64,000 nt of DNA from Prevotella sp. (lineage in GTDB: Bacteria > Bacteroidota > Bacteroidia > Bacteroidales > Bacteroidaceae). The DNA lies in contig JAGAXW010000020.1 of NCBI GenBank assembly GCA_017847725.1, forward strand, positions 18,979-82,978, written 5' to 3'. Shown in pieces: positions 61,878-64,000 of this stretch (positions are counted from its first letter, which is position 1; each line of letters opens with the position of its first letter). The notes below the pieces were generated by a model. The model saw only the letters and a list, made by a program, of their open reading frames with translations, had not been told where the DNA came from and searched no databases. A program made the translations under genes and the position numbers.

Positions 61878-63560
61878 ATGTGTAGAATTATGTTTAAATC
61901 AAATAGACTTATTAACGACTTCAGAAAACAGGAAAAGTATTCCATCTGGAAACATATTGAGGCGATGGCGGTAAACTATGCCGTCTATTCGGTTTCTTTG
62001 TTGGGCGTCGAACCATACCTGACGGGAAAGAATGTCTACGTGTATGCCAATGAAGAGAACTTGGTGGTGGTGTGCGTGGACAGCTATTTAGAAAAAGTGA
62101 AACCAACCTACGAGGAAGGTGATAGCATCGAGCCCATCATCCTGCAGCATGGACAAGTACCTCGCGATAGCGTGGTGTGGAAGTTGAAGGAAACGATGCG
62201 CCTCATGCAACGCCGACTGATCCTGTGCCGTTTCGACCTGAATGTCTATGGCGTACTGCTGACCGAGGCAAATATCACTAATGCCGACGATCTGGACGAT
62301 ATGTGGAAGGCTAACCACATCAAGGTGTTTGAGGGGTTCAAGGACTTGAGACACCGCAGGGCCTCGGTGAATAAGGACAACGGGCTGCAGGGCAGTATCT
62401 ATTGTACGGCAGCCCTGGACCGTGGACTGGATGGCGAGCTGGATGCCGCCAAAGTGCCGATGGACCCGAAGTCGTCGCTGGACGACGAGGATGATTTCGA
62501 GCGAAGACTGCAGGAGTTCATCTACGGTCAGCCTGAATTGACACCAGAGGAGGAGAAAAGTAAGACAGACGATGATACCGACGACGAAACAGAGGACACG
62601 GAAGAAAAAACAGATGTTGACACAGACGACAATGTGGACGACACCCTGATTCCTGACGGGGAGATAGAGCAGAACCAGACGCTGAGCGTGAAAGTGAAGA
62701 TTCTGCGTCCTCTTGCTAATCCGCGTGAGGAACTGGACATGCTGGTGGGGTGTGACGACATCAAACGCCGTATGGACGAACTGGTGGCGCTGACCAGCTA
62801 CAACAGACTGATTCATGAACAGTTTCCCGACAGCAAGCAGCATGAGGTGTCGCTGCACAGCGTGTTTCTGGGGCGGCCTGGAACGGGGAAGACGACGGTC
62901 TGTAAGATTTTCGGTTCGCTGCTGCGCCAGGCCGGTGTCTTGTCGAAGGGGCATGTGGTGGTATGCGACAGAGGCACATTCATCGGTACGTTGTGGGGCG
63001 ACGAAGAGCGCGCAGTGCGGCAGGTCGTTGAGAAAGCCCAAGGCGGCGTGCTGATGATAGACGAAGCTTACCTGCTGAATGGCAAGAATGAGAACGACCC
63101 GGGAAGAATGGTCGTGCAGCTGCTGATGAATGTCCTTGCCGACGAAAGCCAGCGTGATATAGCAGTAGTGCTATGTGGTTATAAAGAACAGATGCGTAAG
63201 ATGCTGGACACCAACCCTGGCCTGCAATCGCGATTTCCCAACAAGTTTGAGTTTACAGACTTTACAGTCGATGAACTGTTGGAGATTACACGCCGTCGCA
63301 TCAAAGACTACCACTATCTGTTCACCGCTCAGGCATGGGAGAAATACTGTGACATGCTTGCGCATGCCTATCAGGTACGCGACCCGGAGACCTGGGGCAA
63401 TGCCCGCTTCGTCTCCAACCAACTGGAGCGCATCTATATCCGCCATGCGGCCCGCTGTGTGAAGCAATGTCCCAAGGATAAGCATGATCTGCTCCTTCTC
63501 ACTCCTGACGACATCGTTCCCATCGAAATTCCCCGTCGCAAAAACAAAATAGGATTCTAA
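61878..63560 (+). CDS. CbbX/EccA-like AAA+ ATPase with unknown N-terminal domain
   Basis: A 560-residue protein. The N-terminal part (1-205) is mixed alpha/beta and matches nothing I know (EKYSIWKHIEAMAVNYAVYS, DSVVWKLKETMRLMQRRL). An acidic Asp/Glu/Thr linker (about 210-265) follows. The AAA+ domain (about 285-505) has Walker A FLGRPGTGKTTVCKIF near 328-343, Walker B GVLMIDEAYLLNG near 389-401 and the SRFPNKFEFTDF segment typical of CbbX/SpoVK ATPases. The start may be ATG at 61878 or 61890. The substrate is unknown. Confidence 0.88.
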   Translation: MCRIMFKSNRLINDFRKQEKYSIWKHIEAMAVNYAVYSVSLLGVEPYLTGKNVYVYANEENLVVVCVDSYLEKVKPTYEEGDSIEPIILQHGQVPRDSVVWKLKETMRLMQRRLILCRFDLNVYGVLLTEANITNADDLDDMWKANHIKVFEGFKDLRHRRASVNKDNGLQGSIYCTAALDRGLDGELDAAKVPMDPKSSLDDEDDFERRLQEFIYGQPELTPEEEKSKTDDDTDDETEDTEEKTDVDTDDNVDDTLIPDGEIEQNQTLSVKVKILRPLANPREELDMLVGCDDIKRRMDELVALTSYNRLIHEQFPDSKQHEVSLHSVFLGRPGTGKTTVCKIFGSLLRQAGVLSKGHVVVCDRGTFIGTLWGDEERAVRQVVEKAQGGVLMIDEAYLLNGKNENDPGRMVVQLLMNVLADESQRDIAVVLCGYKEQMRKMLDTNPGLQSRFPNKFEFTDFTVDELLEITRRRIKDYHYLFTAQAWEKYCDMLAHAYQVRDPETWGNARFVSNQLERIYIRHAARCVKQCPKDKHDLLLLTPDDIVPIEIPRRKNKIGF

Positions 63561-63595
63561 CCGCCGCGCGACGAGAGAATTTCCTATGTCAGTAT

Positions 63596-63632
63596 GGTAA
63601 CTACTCATGCCGTTGGGTGCTGAGTAGTTACC
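63596..63632. repeat. Perfect 12-base inverted repeat after the AAA+ gene
   Basis: GGTAACTACTCA (63596-63607) and TGAGTAGTTACC (63621-63632) with a 13-base loop. There is no T-tract, so it is not a classical terminator. The remaining gap to the repeat element at 63772 shows nothing recognisable. Confidence 0.65.
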
Positions 63633-63771
63633 ACGGATGGGTAGAAACTCGGAGCAGGAAAAGGGCTAAAACACCAATGTACAGGGCGATTTGCCTCGCG
63701 TGCGCATAGAAGAATACTCTTTAATGCAAGTGTAGAAGAGAAGGTACAAGAACTCTTCTTTCCCCTTTCTT

Positions 63772-64000
63772 ACGTGTGTTCGACGAAAAAATGTAGTTTC
63801 ATTCATAGATATATATCGTTGATTTTTAACGAGATACGTGTGAAACTATATTTTCGTCTCGTCACGTCTGTATCATCTCCCAAAATAGTCTATTTCATTT
63901 TGTGTGACGGTGGTATCATATTGTGCGACGGCCGTCGCACATATCTACCACGGCCGTCGCACGATATGAACTAAGGCTCTCCAGGCGGTGATAAACCTGC
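63772..64000. repeat. Nested palindromic dispersed repeat, copy 2 (cut by the window end)
   Basis: The first 229 bases of the same element as 13596-13972, in reverse orientation. The sequence closely follows the reverse complement of that copy from its right end: the AGTTTCA/TGAAACT pair, the GTTGATTTTTAACGAGATAC block, the perfect palindrome GTGCGACGGCCGTCGCAC (63923-63940), the half copy, and CTCTCCAG(G/A)CGGTGATAAA. Differences are scattered, so this is not a very recent copy. Confidence 0.85.

Overview
The window looks like a contig from a Bacteroidales member, most likely Prevotellaceae (Prevotella or a relative). Four things point there: promoters of the Bacteroidota TAnnTTTG type (usually TACCTTTGC or TATCTTTGC) in front of many genes; a DUF4295 gene after rpmB-rpmG; an aerotolerance (Bat) cluster; and an ATP synthase operon in the order D-C-x-B-E-F-H-A-G. 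Secreted proteins also carry short C-terminal tails of the YxLDGR type common in Prevotella. No tRNA, rRNA, CRISPR array or intact transposase was seen. Most of the window is core chromosome.

Layout. At 0-2.8 kb a leftward operon holds pheS, a ThiE-like gene, prs and a partial lipoprotein gene. At 3-5.6 kb a rightward set holds a DUF4348 lipoprotein, murB and an MBL hydrolase. At 5.6-6.4 kb is a leftward envelope trio (YtxH, holin-like, small protein). At 6.6-10.1 kb are a SPOR lipoprotein, ruvX, def and a TPR protein. At 10.1-16.1 kb are leftward LolA-like, rpiB, tkt and htpG genes, with a nested palindromic repeat between tkt and htpG. At 16.2-19.5 kb are map, tsaD, pncC, rpmB, rpmG and the DUF4295 gene. 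At 19.5-25.1 kb is an accessory patch: a broken YafQ-type toxin beside an intact antitoxin gene, an AraC regulator divergent from a secreted beta-helix-like protein, a radical SAM gene fragment and a DUF4143 ATPase. The patch separates the DUF4295 gene from ftsY, which I recall as neighbours in related genomes.

At 25.2-29 kb ftsY, rimO, an HU gene and an unusual HU-transmembrane-LysM gene overlap or nearly abut. At 29-37.4 kb is the moxR/DUF58/bat cluster, in which BatB+BatC and BatD+BatE are each one polypeptide. At 37.4-51.5 kb are mostly metabolic and envelope genes: PAP2, queA, nadE, a SpoU methyltransferase, ruvC, a GH10-like secreted protein, cstA, a beta-barrel protein, nadC, an M23 peptidase, a C69 dipeptidase and nhaD. 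At 51.6-58.7 kb is the complete F1Fo ATP synthase, followed by truA, a DMT transporter, queD-queE and a CbbX-like AAA+ gene with an unrecognised N-terminus. The window ends inside a second copy of the palindromic repeat, in the opposite orientation to the first.

Functional links: tRNA and translation quality control (pheS, tsaD, truA, queA, queD, queE, def, map, rimO), NAD synthesis (nadC, nadE, pncC), PRPP and pentose phosphates (prs, rpiB, tkt), and energy (atp genes, nhaD). The least explained elements are the palindromic repeat family, the HU-TM-LysM protein, the AAA+ gene with its long leader, and the accessory patch.
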